From NCBI GenBank assembly GCA_030849465.1, contig JARVLF010000024.1:186001-250000 (forward strand): a stretch of 64,000 bases of DNA. Reading direction: 5' to 3'. A model generated the notes under the pieces. That model was not told the origin of the DNA and did not search any database. It saw only the letters and a list, made by a program, of their open reading frames with translations. Positions 30,297 to 40,791 of this stretch are shown in pieces. Both the position numbers and the translations under genes were made by a program. Within the stretch, counting starts at the first letter, position 1; the number at the start of each line of letters is the position of its first letter. The stretch is from Moesziomyces globuligerus. Lineage: Eukaryota; Basidiomycota; Ustilaginomycetes; Ustilaginales; Ustilaginaceae.

Positions 30297-32462
30297 ATGG
30301 CCTCGCAGCTCGATCTCATCGTGCTCGGCCTCGGCGGCCTTCTCGCCGTCCTCTACCTCTTCCGCGAAAGCCTCTTTGGCGGTGCCAAGGACACCGGCTC
30401 CAAGCTCGCCAATGGTGCTCCCCTCGCCGCCTCGGACGAGGGCGGTGCTGACTTTGTTTCCAAGCTCAAGTCGCAGAAGAAGCGCATCGCCATCTTCTAC
30501 GGATCCCAGACCGGCACCGCCGAGGAGTACGCCACCAAGCTCGCCAAGGAGGCCAAGGCTCGCTTCGGCACCTCTTCGCTCGTCCTCGACCCAGAGGAGT
30601 ACGAGTTCGAAAAGCTCGACCAGATGCCCGATGACTGCGTCGCCGTCTTCGTCATGGCCACCTACGGCGAAGGTGAGCCCACGGACAACGCCGTCGGCCT
30701 GATGGAGTTCATCGAGAACGAGACTCCCGAGTTTTCCAACGGCAGCGAACGTCTCGAGAACCTCAATTACGTCATCTTTGGTCTCGGCAACCGCACTTAC
30801 GAACACTTCAACGCCGTCGCTCGCAAGCTCGACGCCCGCCTCGAGTCGCTCGGTGCCAAGCGTATTGGCGAGCGCGGCGAGGGCGACGACGACAAGAGCA
30901 TGGAGGAAGACTACCTGGCCTGGAAGGACTCCATGTTCGAGGCGCTCGCCACCTCGCTCAACTTCGAGGAGGGCGGCGGAGGTGACGTTCCGGACTTCAA
31001 GGTCACCGAGCTTGCCGACCACCCCGAAGACAAGGTCTACCACGGAGAGCTCTCGGCCCGCGCTCTGCTCGGTACCAAGGGCATCCACGACGCCAAGAAC
31101 CCATACAACGCCGTCGTCAAGGAGGCTCGCGAGCTCTTTGTCGAGGGCACGGCCGACCGCACCTGCGTGCACGTCGAGTTCGACATTGAAGGATCTGGTA
31201 TCTCGTACCAGCACGGCGACCACATCGCCGTGTGGGCGCACAACCCGGAGCAGGAGGTGGAGCGCGTGCTCGCCGTCTTTGGCCTGCTGGACAAGCGCCA
31301 CGCGGTGATCGACGTCGAGTCGCTCGACCCCACGCTCGCCAAGGTGCCGTTCCCCGTGCCCACCACGTACGAAGCCGTCTTCCGCCACTACATCGACATC
31401 ACCAGCCACGCCTCGCGCCAGACGCTCAACAACTTTGCCAAGTTTGCGCCTTCGCCTGAGATCCGCGCCAAGCTCGAGCAGATTTGCGCCAACAAGGACA
31501 CCTTCCAGGCCGAGATCGGAAGCCGTCTGCTCAAGACCGCCGAGGCGATGCAGTGGGTTGCCGGCGATGACCTGCAGGCCGACGTGAGCAGCATCAAGGC
31601 GTGGAGCATCCCCTTCGACCGCGTCATCTCGGATCTTCCGCGCGTCGGACCTCGCTTCTACTCGATCTCGTCCAGCCCCAAGATGCACCCCAAGTCGGTG
31701 CACATCACCGCGGTCGTGCTGCGCTACCAGGCGTCCAAGTCGTCGCCGTGGGTGCACGGCCTGGCGACCAACTTTATCAGCAGCATCAAGATGGACAAGA
31801 ACGGCGAGCAGGCGACGGGTCCCAACGACCCGCGCTTCGGCACGCCCAAGTACCAGCTCGCGGGCCCGCGCGGCGTCTACACCAAGGACGGCCTGCACCG
31901 CGCGCCCATCCACATCCGCCGCTCCAACTTCCGCCTGCCTACGTCGCCCAAGATCCCCGTGATCATGGTGGGACCCGGCACGGGTGTGGCGCCGTTCCGC
32001 TCGTTTGTGCAGGACCGCGTCTGCAGCGCCGAGAAGGCCATGGAGAAGGGCGGCAAGTCGGCGCAGGAGGCGCTCAAGGAGTGGGGCAACATCTGGCTCT
32101 TCTACGGCTGCCGCAAGGCGGACGAGGACTTCCTCTACCGCGACGAGTGGCCGCAGTATGCCGAGAAGCTGGGCGGCAAGTTCCTCATGGAGACGTCGCT
32201 GTCGCGCGAAAAGTTCAAGGCGGACGGCAGCAAGCTGTACGTGCAGGACCTCATCTGGGAGCGACGCAAGCAGCTCGCCGAGGACATCCTGGAGCGCAAG
32301 GCGTACATCTACATCTGCGGTGAGGCCAAGGGCATGGCGCACGACGTGGAGGCCGTCTTTGCCAAGATCCTCGAGGAGGCCAAGGGATCGGCCGAGGAGG
32401 CCAAGAAGGAGATGAAGCTACTGAAGGAGCGCTCGAGGCTGCTTCTGGACGTGTGGTCTTAG
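30297..32462 (+). CDS. CPR1: NADPH-cytochrome P450 reductase
   Basis: Diflavin enzyme that passes electrons from NADPH through FAD and FMN to ER cytochromes P450 (for example the sterol 14-alpha demethylase). The 721-residue protein starts with a membrane anchor (MASQLDLIVLGLGGLLAVLY). The FMN domain follows with FYGSQTGTAEEYA near 64, MATYGEGEPTDNA near 120 and FGLGNRTYEHFN near 161. The FAD domain shows RFYSISSSP near 453, the NADPH part VGPGTGVAPFRSF near 561 and YICGEAKGMA near 676. The C-terminal aromatic is the Trp of DVWS. Every expected motif is present. Single exon, with a twin CCAAT promoter. Confidence 0.97.
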   Translation: MASQLDLIVLGLGGLLAVLYLFRESLFGGAKDTGSKLANGAPLAASDEGGADFVSKLKSQKKRIAIFYGSQTGTAEEYATKLAKEAKARFGTSSLVLDPEEYEFEKLDQMPDDCVAVFVMATYGEGEPTDNAVGLMEFIENETPEFSNGSERLENLNYVIFGLGNRTYEHFNAVARKLDARLESLGAKRIGERGEGDDDKSMEEDYLAWKDSMFEALATSLNFEEGGGGDVPDFKVTELADHPEDKVYHGELSARALLGTKGIHDAKNPYNAVVKEARELFVEGTADRTCVHVEFDIEGSGISYQHGDHIAVWAHNPEQEVERVLAVFGLLDKRHAVIDVESLDPTLAKVPFPVPTTYEAVFRHYIDITSHASRQTLNNFAKFAPSPEIRAKLEQICANKDTFQAEIGSRLLKTAEAMQWVAGDDLQADVSSIKAWSIPFDRVISDLPRVGPRFYSISSSPKMHPKSVHITAVVLRYQASKSSPWVHGLATNFISSIKMDKNGEQATGPNDPRFGTPKYQLAGPRGVYTKDGLHRAPIHIRRSNFRLPTSPKIPVIMVGPGTGVAPFRSFVQDRVCSAEKAMEKGGKSAQEALKEWGNIWLFYGCRKADEDFLYRDEWPQYAEKLGGKFLMETSLSREKFKADGSKLYVQDLIWERRKQLAEDILERKAYIYICGEAKGMAHDVEAVFAKILEEAKGSAEEAKKEMKLLKERSRLLLDVWS

Positions 32463-32984
32463 AGGGCCCGATCGATCTACTCCATTTCGCTGTACATAGC
32501 GGTCGGGTGGACACAAGCGTGCGCCCGAGCTCGCGTGCCATCCACTGCACTTGCATAGAAAATCCAAGCCCATGCCATCCGGATCGCTGAATGGGAGTGC
32601 TGTTAGTGGAGGAAGATGCATATATGCAGGATGAAGCCGGAGAGGGAGGCGTGAAAGGCAGGCATGCATGCGGCGGTAGGAAATGAGTGAGAATGTGGCA
32701 CTTTCACGTGTCCACACGGGTCCAGACCCACAGACCACGTCAAGTGGCAGCGACAGCGCAGTTTGAACCCTGTCAGACTAACCTCGGAAGCAGGCAAGCA
32801 ACACTTGGCATCCCCTTCTCCACCATTGCTCAGCATCGCGCCCCTCTCGCCCTCTCGGCGATCCTACCTGCCTACGCCTCACACAACTCAGCCTCTTTCC
32901 CAGCCCCTCTCCGCATCAAATCTTGGCTGTGCTGCGCTCGTCGAGGTAACGACGCGCGGCTCGAGGCGGCTTGCGTAGCCCAGC
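32463..32984. other. gap between CPR and the alpha/beta hydrolase gene
   Basis: 522 bases holding the CPR 3' flank and the promoter/leader of the hydrolase gene, pyrimidine-rich near 32815-32900. Nothing else was recognised. Confidence 0.4.
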
Positions 32985-35912
32985 ATGATCGACCACCTGC
33001 TCGGTCGGCCATCGACCAAGCTGAAGCGGGTGCAGATCTTTTCCGTCATCCTCTTCTGGCTATGGTTCCTCGCCACGGGCAACCGCGATGGTCCAAGCCC
33101 GCTCATTCGTCGGCTCAATGCCAAGCTCAAGCGCTTCTCGCCCTGGCAGATCGTGGTGTTTAGCTCCGTAGGCGTCTACACCATCCGTCACCTCGACTCG
33201 CTGCTCGGCTTTGGCGCTCCAGAGCCATTGGCGCGCATGTACTCGAGGAACTTCTACCGCACCACTTGGCTCGTCACAGCGCTCGATGCTGGCTTTGCCA
33301 CCGCCATGTCGATCAAGCCCAAGTGGCTGCGCGACATTATGAGCCTCGTCTTCTCGGCCTACTACGTGGTCTACGCCAACGAGGCCGACGAGAAGCTCAG
33401 AAAGTACCGCGCCTTTTGCACGGTAGAGATGATGCGCACTACGTGGGAAAAGACGACCAACCCGTACGTTCGGCTCGTGACCTGGTTCCATCGTCCCTCG
33501 CTGCCCATCGCTAGGCCGCTGCTCATCCCGCGCCCCGAGTTGGGCGCTCACCACACACGTCCCACCAAGGCATGGCTGTTCTACGCAAAGAGCGAGCGCC
33601 AGCTGCGCATGGAGGAGGAACTGGTGCTCGACTTTTGCGGCGGAGGCTACATCTGCATGAGTCCGCAGCACCACGAGGAGAGACTGCGCCAGCTCGCAAA
33701 GCAGATGCAGAAACCCGTCCTGGCCGTCGACTACTGCAAGGCTCCCGAGTATCCGTATCCCTTTGCGCTCGAGGAGTGCTTCGACCTCGTCCGCACCCTC
33801 CACCTCACCGCCGGCACGGTGATCGGCATGTCCGGCTCGCCCAACTTCCGCATCCTGCTCACTGGCGACAGCGCGGGCGGCAACCTCGCCACGGGCGTCG
33901 TGCTCAAGATCATCGAGTATCCGCAGCCCCGCATTCAGCTCGCGTATGCGTCGGCAGCGCGCACCGAGGCGCAGCGTCAACCTCCGCTCCTGCCCAAACC
34001 CATCGGCATGGTGCTCAGCTATCCGAGCCTCAACTTCGGCTTCTCGAGCTGGATGAAACCCGAACACCTTCGTCTCCTTCGCCAGCAGAGCGAAGTCAAC
34101 CTCGATAATCTCGCCCAGCATCCGAGCGTGCCTGCCTCGACGTCGTCGTCGTCGCTTCGCTCGGCGCGCCGTCGGTCGGCGGCTAATCTCGCCAGTGTGG
34201 CCAATGCGACCAGTGCGGCGGAGCGCAAGAAGGCCGAGGCGAAGCGCGCGCGCAGCAAAGAACGTGCGCGCGATCCGCGCTCCTACCACTCGCTCACTCA
34301 GACCGCCGAGCTGCATCTCGACGAACGCGCACGCTACGCCGAGGTCGAACCCACTTCGGACGAAAACGGTTCGGCCTCGCCGCCTTCCGACTCGCCGTAC
34401 GACCGCGTGTATGCCGAGTCGGCGCTTACGCCTTCGTGGGAGAAGGGCGGTCTGCCTTGGGGTCAGGTGGCGCAGCAGGCGTACCTCGACGAGGCCGCCG
34501 ACCGCGAGGAGAAGCGCGTCCAGGCGCGCTTCGAGAAGGACCAGCGCGCGCTGCAGAAGGCGGCGGAAGCGGCGGATACGCGCAACAAGGAGGTCAGGCG
34601 CGCGCCGTTCAACACGCGCCTCACCGTCACGTCGATGGCGGGCTACTTCCAAGACCGCATCATCACGCAGGGCATGTTGCGGGCCATGGCGATCCTGTAC
34701 GTTGGCCCGCGCAGGCAGCCGGATCTGGACCACGACTACTTTCTCTCGCCCGTCGTCGCGCCCGCGCATCTGCTCGCCGAGTTTCCGCCCGTGCTCTTCA
34801 TCTGCGGCGAAAAGGACCCGCTCTGCGACGATACGGTCATCATGGCCGGCCGCATCCGCGAGGCCAAACTCGCCAAGAAGGCCGACCTCGAGCGTCGCCG
34901 TGCCATGGCATCGGCGAGGTTCGGAGAAGGGCTGAGGACGACGCCGATCGCGCAGAATGCGGCTGCGGCCAGAGTGGCGGTGGCCGATCCGATCGAGAAC
35001 GAGTCGGCCGAGGATTGGGTGCAGATGCGTATCATCGAGGGTTGGAGCCATGGCTTTTTGCAGATGTCGCCCCTCATGCCCGAGGCCAAGCAGGTGATCA
35101 GCTTCTTGGGTACCTGGATGTCGCTCGTCTTTGAAGAGCATCTGGATCGGCTCGACGACGAGCGCGAACGTGCCGATGCAGAAGCGCGCCGCACGCGTTC
35201 GGGTCCCGCACCAAGCGCCGCGCCCCCTGCCCGCGACTCTGCAGGCCAGGCTCCGGCAGCGGTTGGATCGCCGAAGCCCTCATCGCCACCGACGGCTCAG
35301 GCTACGGTGGCTGCGAGCGCTTTGGTTGCGGAGGGGCTGAGGCGGGCCGAGGCGTCTGTGGTGGTGCAGGAGCACGATGCGGACGACGAAGACGACGGAG
35401 GCGAGGCGCAGGACGAGGAGCGGGACGACGATCACCCCGCGGACGTGGACGAGGATGAAGACGACGGTGCGATCATGGTGATTCCCAAGAAGCACCGAAG
35501 TCCGTACCTCGGAGTGGTCCGATCCCCAGGAGCGCAGGAGGGGAGTTTGGTCGCACGTCCTGCGCAGCTCGATGCCGTTGCGCGCGAGGCGGGTCTCGAG
35601 GCTCGCTCGCACAGCGACAGCGAAGCGCATTCGCCCGGCAGCGCACGTCGACTCTCTGCCTCGGCAGCTGCGGCCGGCGCACCAGGTAGGGCGGACAGCG
35701 AGACGAACCTCGTGCAGGATGCCGCCACGCGCGCAGGTCGACGGAGCTCAAAGAACGGCGCCAACCAGATCGATCACCGCTACCGCGCCATGCTCGTCGA
35801 AGAGGCCAGCTTGCTCTCGCGCCGCCGCGACGACGTGCTCTACGGGCTCGAGAACAACGCCACGCTCTACAACTCGGACGACGACCACGACGAGTCTCAC
35901 TCCAAGTCCTGA
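32985..35912 (+). CDS. large alpha/beta hydrolase of the hormone-sensitive-lipase type
   Basis: A 975-residue single-exon protein. An N-terminal part with one or two hydrophobic segments (about 15-65) suggests membrane attachment. The alpha/beta-hydrolase fold-3 core includes an oxyanion-loop motif FCGGGYICMSP near 216 (the usual HGGG has Cys in place of His), the nucleophile motif GDSAGGNLA near 293, Asp in CGEKDPLCDD near 606 and His in GWSHGFLQM near 685. A polar insert of about 180 residues (370-550, Arg/Ala/Ser-rich) splits the fold. The C-terminal 230 residues are disordered, acidic and then Arg-rich. It resembles fungal steryl- or lipid-acting esterases, but the substrate is unknown. 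CPR lies upstream on the same strand. Confidence 0.8.
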   Translation: MIDHLLGRPSTKLKRVQIFSVILFWLWFLATGNRDGPSPLIRRLNAKLKRFSPWQIVVFSSVGVYTIRHLDSLLGFGAPEPLARMYSRNFYRTTWLVTALDAGFATAMSIKPKWLRDIMSLVFSAYYVVYANEADEKLRKYRAFCTVEMMRTTWEKTTNPYVRLVTWFHRPSLPIARPLLIPRPELGAHHTRPTKAWLFYAKSERQLRMEEELVLDFCGGGYICMSPQHHEERLRQLAKQMQKPVLAVDYCKAPEYPYPFALEECFDLVRTLHLTAGTVIGMSGSPNFRILLTGDSAGGNLATGVVLKIIEYPQPRIQLAYASAARTEAQRQPPLLPKPIGMVLSYPSLNFGFSSWMKPEHLRLLRQQSEVNLDNLAQHPSVPASTSSSSLRSARRRSAANLASVANATSAAERKKAEAKRARSKERARDPRSYHSLTQTAELHLDERARYAEVEPTSDENGSASPPSDSPYDRVYAESALTPSWEKGGLPWGQVAQQAYLDEAADREEKRVQARFEKDQRALQKAAEAADTRNKEVRRAPFNTRLTVTSMAGYFQDRIITQGMLRAMAILYVGPRRQPDLDHDYFLSPVVAPAHLLAEFPPVLFICGEKDPLCDDTVIMAGRIREAKLAKKADLERRRAMASARFGEGLRTTPIAQNAAAARVAVADPIENESAEDWVQMRIIEGWSHGFLQMSPLMPEAKQVISFLGTWMSLVFEEHLDRLDDERERADAEARRTRSGPAPSAAPPARDSAGQAPAAVGSPKPSSPPTAQATVAASALVAEGLRRAEASVVVQEHDADDEDDGGEAQDEERDDDHPADVDEDEDDGAIMVIPKKHRSPYLGVVRSPGAQEGSLVARPAQLDAVAREAGLEARSHSDSEAHSPGSARRLSASAAAAGAPGRADSETNLVQDAATRAGRRSSKNGANQIDHRYRAMLVEEASLLSRRRDDVLYGLENNATLYNSDDDHDESHSKS

Positions 35913-36048
35913 TCCCCCGATGCGCCGTGCCCTCGTAATCTCATGTGACTTTCGCGCACGCACAGTGCAGCGACGGAAAAACAAGGCGAGCTCAGACGTG
36001 TGAAAGAGTGGATTTGCAAGCAGCGAGCGTGTGTGGGAGGATGACGAA

Positions 36049-37117
36049 TCACTTGAAGTCGCCCCAGATGTCGGCAAAGGCGTCGGACTTTGGTGGCTGG
36101 GCCGCAGGTGCGGATGGGGCCGGGGTAGACCAGACGTCGTGTGTGTCGAAGAGGGGATTGGACGAGGAGGGAGCAGCGGTGGGGGCTGGTGCGGACCAGG
36201 GGTTAGCGGCGGCGGGAGCAGCTGGGGTGGAGAGGTCGAATGCGGAAGGCGCTGCGGGCTGCACTGGAGCGCGCGCCGCCGGGGTCGGGGCGGAGAAGAG
36301 GCTCATGATATCGTTCTTGGCCTTGGCACCGCCTGTGCTGTTCGTGGGCGAGGTGGGCGAGGTGGCGGAAGCAGCAGCGGGCTCGTGCCAGTCGAGATCA
36401 AAGATGCCTGCGCCTGCACCGGCCGCTGCCGCCGGAGCAGGAGCGGCGGCAGTTGTTGTGGCCTTGGCTGGGGCCGTGGTGGACGCCGAGGCCGCGGGCG
36501 GAGGTGTGGGGTCGTCAAACAGATCCACCGCCGGAGCCCGAGACCGAGCCGGAGCCGAAGTGGCAGCCGGTGCAGCAGCGGCCGCAGCGGGAGCAGCAGG
36601 CGCCGCGGCGGCGGCACCACCATCGAGAGTGGCGGGGTCGGAAGGCGGAGGACCGTCCTTGGCCCACCTGCGCGATTCGTACTTGGACCTGATGAAGCTC
36701 TCGATCTTGTGATCGGCAGGCACGTGCCCCGCCTTGAGATGCGCCTCCCAGTACAAGTTGCAGCGGCGATTGCCCCACTTTTGCACCGAGTCCATCTGCT
36801 CGGGTGTCCAGATATCCAGATCAATCGACTTGACTACATGCGCCGCAAACGCCAACGCAAAACAACACGATCAGCCTCAATCTAGCAGAGCAGATTCGTA
36901 GTGAGGATCGAAACTTACCTTTGGAGATGTGGGTGCCCATGGATCGGTGAATGCCCGAGCATCGAATGCAGAGGAAGCAGCCTAGGTTCCACGAGGCCCA
37001 GCGCGGGTCGTTCTTCTTGCAGTCGACGCATACCTTGTTGTCCGGCTGCTTGACGAGGGCACGCAGCAGCTTGGCATTCGCCTCGGTCTGCGCGCGCGAC
37101 TGGGTAGGTCGCGACAT
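36049..37117 (-). CDS. ArfGAP (SMAP/Age2-like)
   Basis: GTPase-activating protein for Arf, acting on Golgi/endosomal coats. Two exons, 37117-36919 and 36833-36049, with an 85-base intron (GTAAGT donor, GTAG acceptor), give 327 residues. The zinc finger is C30-x2-C33-x16-C50-x2-C53 and the arginine finger is R58 in GIHRSMG. The splice restores THISKVKSIDLDIWT, typical of the family. The rest is Ala/Pro-rich and disordered, with DLFDD, IFDLDW, NPLFD, NPWSAP and a C-terminal DIWGDFK, short motifs of the kind that bind clathrin-adaptor ears or EH domains (inference). The gene ends 136 bases from the opposing hydrolase stop codon. Confidence 0.9.
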
Positions 37118-37480
37118 GGCTTGGCTCTACGGATCGAGTGGCGACGGGAGCGGGCGGGCAAGTGGCAGTTGGCTAAGAAGGTGTCGTCCTGCTCTCGAAA
37201 CAACACACGCGCACGACTCAACCCCGGCCAATGCATGCACTCCCCGTCCGCCGACCAATTCCAGCTCAGCGCACACGCGCGCTGCAACACGTTCTTCGGT
37301 CTAACAATTTTCTCATTTTCCCATGGCAAGGCTCTCCCTTTCTCTGTGATGCCGCCGACATGGTCACGAGCCAGGCCGAAGCGCAAAGCTGTGCGAGAGC
37401 CAACTGTATTAACACGACCGCAATGCTAAATGGAGGAGAGGGTATGAAAGCAAGGGGAAGAAATGAGGGTGGAGGAGAAA

Positions 37481-38371
37481 CTACTGAGCGATGCTGTTGG
37501 AGTTGATGAGGGCATCGATGAGGATGCGGTCGGAGCTGCATCCATTGCGGATGCTCTCGAGCAGCGAGATCTCGACGGGTGGTGTGCGTGGCGACGCCTG
37601 CGCTGCCGATTGTGCGGCGAGTTTGGACTCGTTGTGCATGTGCTGCAGCGAAGAGGAGAGCGCCTTCCAGTTGCGTTCTCGCTCGCGCAGAGCGTGGACG
37701 CTCAGTGCCGCCTCGGGCAGCGGGGATGCCGCACCCGACGCCAGACGCGAGCTTGCAGTCGATGCAGGCGCGACGGGTGGCAGCTTGAACGTCGGCCCAT
37801 CGAGCCCGGCCAGGTCGACAAAGGCGTCGAGGAGCGAGAGGTTGTGAGCGCGAGCCGCGCAGCCGGCATTGCCCGAGAGCCGTGCCTCTGGCGCCGCGGG
37901 TGCGGTGAGGGGCGCGAGGTTGGCGTCGCGCAGATAGCGCACTGCGCTGCGGAGCGAGTACTGCACTTCGTTGAGGATCGAGAACCATTGCTGAGCCTTG
38001 GCCTCGAACGCCTTGGCGCCGTGAGCAGGCTCGGAAGTCGACGATGCGTCCGCGCCGGTTTCGGAGGGCGCACCCAGCTGGACGGTATCTGGCGATGGGG
38101 GCTTGACCGGGAGGAGGGCGCGCATCGAGTCTGCTGCCTGGGAGAGCAGCGAGGCGAGGCGTTCGTCGGTCTGCATGAGCATGAGGATCTGCTGGTCGGT
38201 CTGCTGGTTGCGCTCGCGCTGCTTGGCCTCGCGCAGCACATGGTGCGCCTCGCGACGCTGTTCGCGAATCTGGGCGAACTTCTTCTCCATGATCGTGTCC
38301 TGCAGCTCGGACGGCAGCAGATCCAGCGTCGGCTGGTGCGCCGCCGCGGCTGTGGTTGTGGTGGCCAGCAT
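37481..38371 (-). CDS. MED11: Mediator subunit Med11-like protein
   Basis: A 296-residue single-exon protein. A coiled-coil N-terminal half (IMEKKFAQIREQRREAHHVL) precedes a segment that resembles Med11: TDERLASLLSQAADSMRALL (about 68-87) then KAQQWFSILNEVQYSLRSAV (about 125-145), the two helices that build the Med11 bundle with Med22 in the Mediator head. The length is greater than the usual 115-200 residues because of Ala/Pro/Ser-rich inserts. Identification rests on the helix pattern only and could be wrong; another coiled-coil protein is possible. Confidence 0.5.
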   Translation of the reverse strand: MLATTTTAAAAHQPTLDLLPSELQDTIMEKKFAQIREQRREAHHVLREAKQRERNQQTDQQILMLMQTDERLASLLSQAADSMRALLPVKPPSPDTVQLGAPSETGADASSTSEPAHGAKAFEAKAQQWFSILNEVQYSLRSAVRYLRDANLAPLTAPAAPEARLSGNAGCAARAHNLSLLDAFVDLAGLDGPTFKLPPVAPASTASSRLASGAASPLPEAALSVHALRERERNWKALSSSLQHMHNESKLAAQSAAQASPRTPPVEISLLESIRNGCSSDRILIDALINSNSIAQ

Positions 38372-40038
38372 GTTTGGGAAACGAGACTGATGCGCAACGA
38401 CGCGGCTGCCGTGTATACGCAGTGCCGATGCCAGCGCGTATCAGAGGGCGATCAGGACTCGTGTCTCGACGGATGTACCGAACAGATGCGCTTGGGTGAA
38501 AGCGAGGATGGAGATTGATGATGACGAGGCAAAGACGGGGACAAGTCAAAGCCAGAGGAGAGTTGCTCTGCCAGGTGCGCTGCTCAGCTGGCTGAGGCTG
38601 GCTGGGAGGATGCCAGGCAGATAGGCAGGCAAACCTAAAATGAAGCTCGCTTGCAAGGTGGATCGATGGGCACGCGGGGGGAGAGGCGGTTTGGCGATGC
38701 TAGTGACAGCCCGTTACAGGACAATAGTGATGCTCTGACCTGACGGAATGAGGTGGGCTCGACCTCGGTTGGTTTTCTGCGTTCTGGTTTTCTGCGTTCG
38801 AGAGGATGACGATCCGGGCAAGTCGCGAGGGTGGGTCGACGAGGAGTGCGGCGATTTGGCGGTCCGGGCGAGTTTTCGATCCAAATCCACTCGTCTCGGC
38901 AGACGGGTAGGAATAACAGCGGTGCGTTTCTGCGGTACAAATCACTCTCCGCGCCCACGGCCCTTGCTCGGTGCTTGGCCGCCTTTTGTGGGCGTCGAAC
39001 GACGAGAGAGCCGCGCCGCGGCGGCAGAGACATTCTGTGATGGCGTACATGCGGATCGGAGGATGCCGCCCCACTGGAAGAGGTAAGCCAGCTGGCGCGT
39101 TGCCAGGCAACCATGGCCTGCATTTGCATCGCGAGTCTTCTCCCACGCGTCCGAGGCAGGACGGGCGAGCCGAACACGCAGCTTCTAGGCTCGGGTGACA
39201 CTGCCAGAGCGCCTGCGCATCGGCTCCGATCCGCGAGGGGTGAGTTCATGCGAACGAATTCGTGCAGGAGAACACGCCTAGCCTGCAGCCATCGCGGTCG
39301 GAGCGTCTGGATCGCGAAAAAGCAACAATGACGTTGTTCCAGCTACGGGCACATTTGGGCTCTTCGGCTACGCCCAGTCCAAATGGCCAACGGGCCGATC
39401 CAGCAGGCTTTGCTTTCTGTCCAGACCTTTGCTGCAGCCTCACCCGCTCGCTGGCCTACTCTACTCGCTGAAACCTCTTCTTCCCGACTTGACCGACACA
39501 GCCAATCCTGACTCCGACCGAAGCATTCTCGGTATCGAGGCATAACTTTGAGTGCAAGACGCCGTTGGTGATTGGTCTCGCTGCGCGGGGGCCACTGCAG
39601 CACGTGTCTGATCGTGCCTACTTGCCGCCTGCTCCAAGATCCAATGGCAGAGCCCGGCAGCGGCATTCGATCGAGCACGGCTGTACCGTACAGCGCGATC
39701 TTGTGCCTCTTCGGCTTGGCTTCTGGCAGCCACAGCGCTGCACCGCTGGTTATGCCCCTTGGCAGTTGGTCAAACCAGCTTGCTTGTTAGATTCTCCTCT
39801 TTCCGACTTCGGAAAGGTTGGCATCGGGAAGATCTGTGGAAATTCAGCATCGGCCGCGATGGGATCAGGGTCCAACTGTTGGGTGGGCGTGTTCGGGCGA
39901 TTTTGCGACGTGGCCTTCCTTGCGAGCACCACGGCTTTGGGCACTCATACCATCCGTTGAGCCCCGTTCCCCACCGTCTCTACATTCCTTGCTGTCGCAG
40001 TTGCTTGGTCTACGCCGTGCCGGGTCGCATCTTCCAAC
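38372..40038. promoter_or_regulatory. divergent intergenic region, Med11-like gene and SPC3
   Basis: 1.67 kb with no supported gene. It contains an inverted repeat CTGTAC-C-GTACAG at 39681-39693, similar to the palindromes near 24.45 kb. The small frames on both strands are poor. Confidence 0.45.
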
Positions 40039-40707
40039 ATGCACAGCTTACTCTCGCGCCTCAACGCGGTATCTGCGCTTGCGACAACGATCGTCTTGGT
40101 GCTCGTGGTGCTCATCGACCTCTCGTCGCATCCACGTCACACCCCAACGGGCCAGCTGCACATCAACCAGCTCGAGGTCGTGCGTGCCAAGGCCGCATGG
40201 CACATGGATCGCAACATCCAGGACTTTGTCCAGACCTCCTTCAACATCGACGCCGACTTCGCCCCGCTCTTCGACTGGAACACCAAGCAGATCTTCGTCT
40301 CCATCGCCGCAAATTACACCTCGCGCAAACACGTAAGCACACCCAACCACCCACCCCCCTTCCCTTCTCTTAAAATCTTTCCCATCGTTCGGCCCTGACT
40401 GTCTTGAATATCGGCTCCCTTGGCACTGCAGCGTACGAATGAGGTCGTGCTTTGGGATCGCATCTTGCGCTCCAAGAACGACGCTCACATTGCCCTCAAC
40501 TCGGCCACCAACAAGTACGGCTTCCGCGAAGTCGGCCGCTCCTTTGCCAACATCGACAACGCTACCTTCACCCTCAAGTACAATGTCATGCCCAAGGTAG
40601 GCCGCCTCATCTACGGCGACGAGTACGCCTCTCAGCAGATCCCCATCCCCAAGCGTCAACTCCTTCCCAACGGCGAACAGCCAAAGGTTCAGAGACTGTA
40701 CTACTAG
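40039..40707 (+). CDS. SPC3: signal peptidase complex subunit 3 (SPC22/23)
   Basis: Essential noncatalytic subunit of the ER signal peptidase, with a short cytosolic end, one transmembrane helix and a luminal beta domain. Two exons, 40039-40332 and 40432-40707, with a 99-base intron (GTAAGC donor, CTGCAG acceptor), give 189 residues. The N-terminus MHSLLSRLNAVSALATTIV contains the membrane helix. The luminal part reads FDWNTKQIFVSIAANYTS, then after the splice EVVLWDRILRSKNDA, KYGFREVGRSFANIDNATF, TLKYNVMPKVGRL. All are family landmarks, and NYTS and NATF are the usual glycosylation sites. It converges on the AT-hook gene, with 84 bases between stop codons. Confidence 0.95.
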
Positions 40708-40791
40708 CCTCTCACACACACACATCCACGGCTCCGCTCATCGCGACTGTGTCAATGACTCGAGCGACTACATTTTCATCGCAGCTCTGAG

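Noticed and set aside
30105..32342. 745-codon frame opposite CPR
   Set aside because: Antisense to a gene with clear family motifs; its Val/Leu/Glu-rich text comes from the codon bias of CPR.
33060..35141. 693-codon frame opposite the alpha/beta hydrolase
   Set aside because: Shadow of the real gene, Arg/Leu-rich without domains.
26133..35912. A carotenoid or lipid gene cluster (car2, CPR, hydrolase)
   Set aside because: No carotene desaturase, oxygenase or regulator nearby; neighbours are general-purpose genes.
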